Notes under the pieces: model-generated | Databases searched by the model: none | Seen by the model: only the letters and a program-made list of their open reading frames with translations | Told to the model about the DNA's origin: nothing | Assembly (NCBI GenBank): GCA_009916335.1 | Contig: SAAR01000217.1 | Location: forward strand, 1-5,630 | From: Erysipelotrichia bacterium | GTDB lineage: Bacteria; Bacillota_I; Bacilli_A; Erysipelotrichales; Erysipelotrichaceae | DNA: 5,630 nt | Direction of reading: 5' to 3' | Part shown: piece by piece, positions 5,225-5,630 of the stretch | Layout: every line of letters begins with the position of its first letter | Position numbering within the stretch: the first letter of the stretch is position 1 | Position numbers and translations under genes: made by a program

Positions 5225-5503
5225 ATGACTGAAGGAAAATCAGAAGTAGTAAGTGTCTATATCCACGGGATTTACAAAGGAAAAATTAAAGAAGACACGG
5301 AAACCATTGCCCACATTGTAGCCGGAGCTCTTCCCTATGAAAATTACGCTATCGTAAAGGGATTTAACAAATTAGTCCTCACTACATTCGGGAATTTTTT
5401 GAATAATGTACCGGACCAAGAATGGTTGAAACGAGAATTGTTGCCCATCCTGATTCCCTTGCAAATGGGCCAAGAAGACATTAAAAAAGTCATCTATCAA
5501 TAA
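5225..5503 (+). CDS. hypothetical 92-residue protein
   Basis: ATG at 5225 follows a full AAAGGAGG (5210-5217) by seven bases, one of the strongest translation signals here. The sequence reads as a compact alpha/beta domain: a first strand pair (EVVSVYIHGIYKGKIKED), a helix (TIAHIVAGALPYENYAI), a strand (KGFNKLVLTTFG), then helices (QEWLKRELLPILIPLQ and MGQEDIKKVIYQ). No Cys, no signal peptide; the hydrophobic ELLPILIPL stretch is too short for a membrane span. I do not recognise the family. It sits about 100 bp after the terminator at 5081-5121, so it needs either its own promoter in that gap (none is convincing) or read-through. A further gene starts 51 bp downstream on the same strand, so the two are likely co-transcribed. 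Confidence 0.75.
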   Translation: MTEGKSEVVSVYIHGIYKGKIKEDTETIAHIVAGALPYENYAIVKGFNKLVLTTFGNFLNNVPDQEWLKRELLPILIPLQMGQEDIKKVIYQ

Positions 5504-5554
5504 CATAAGGCAGAATTTTCCGTTTTGAAATTTGAGAGAAAGAAGGAAAAGAAT

Positions 5555-5630
5555 ATGACTAAAAAAGTTAAAGTGGAATGGAAACAGGAAGTAGTTACGG
5601 AGATTGTACGCGTGAAACAAATCGTAATGG
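5555..5630 (+). CDS. start of a gene cut by the window end
   Basis: ATG at 5555 is preceded by AAGGA (5543-5547) at a normal distance and opens a frame (MTKKVKVEWKQEVVTEI, then VRVKQIVM) that stays open to the last base. Only 25 residues are visible; they are highly charged with alternating Val/Lys/Glu that suggests a beta strand start. It is co-directional with the 92-residue gene, 51 bp downstream, probably the same operon. Product cannot be told. Confidence 0.55.
   Translation, partial: MTKKVKVEWKQEVVTEIVRVKQIVM

Noticed and set aside
5372..5620. 82-codon - strand frame at the right end
   Set aside because: Antisense to the 92-residue gene and to the next gene start; Phe/Leu-rich composition typical of a shadow.
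1..5630. CRISPR array, tRNA or rRNA genes
   Set aside because: No regularly spaced repeats and no cloverleaf or rRNA-like conserved segments were seen on either strand.

Overview
The window reads as accessory DNA of a low-GC Gram-positive bacterium, most likely of the order Bacillales. Supporting signs are strong GGAGG-type ribosome binding sites, GTG and probable TTG starts, a YolD-family gene, AT-rich intergenic DNA and a hairpin-plus-T-run terminator. The replicon type cannot be fixed: there is no replication, partition, conjugation or phage structural gene. The mix of a DNA-damage-associated gene, a defence-type gene, an IS scar and orphan genes suits a plasmid, prophage edge or genomic island.

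Left part (1-1026, + strand): the 3' part of a YolD-like gene, cut by the window edge, then a possible very small ORF, a 78-residue helical protein and a small reading frame broken by an in-frame amber codon. YolD-like genes usually sit beside a Y-family (UvrX-type) translesion polymerase, so that gene may lie just upstream of the window.

Middle (about 1071-2753, - strand): a short scar that looks like the right end of an IS3-family element (transposase tail, hairpin, CCCC-AAAAA end). It abuts a 345-residue protein with a C-terminal HEPN domain carrying an RNxxxH ribonuclease motif, a candidate defence or toxin RNase. Upstream of that lies a stand-alone BRCT-domain gene with a LexA-like half-conserved box in its 5' region.

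Right part (2754-5630, + strand): an AT-rich orphan gene of 480 codons with a CxxC...C putative zinc site, driven by an extended -10 promoter that sits inside a perfect 8-bp inverted repeat (operator candidate). A 620-bp gap follows. It contains a GC-rich block able to form two strong hairpins, then a clear intrinsic terminator, and then a 92-residue gene with a strong ribosome binding site and the start of another gene. This hairpin-hairpin-terminator-gene arrangement could be a cis-acting leader RNA, a free small RNA, or a DNA-level hairpin element. It and the HEPN gene are the most interesting items here. No known system explains the whole window, and functional links between the blocks are inference.
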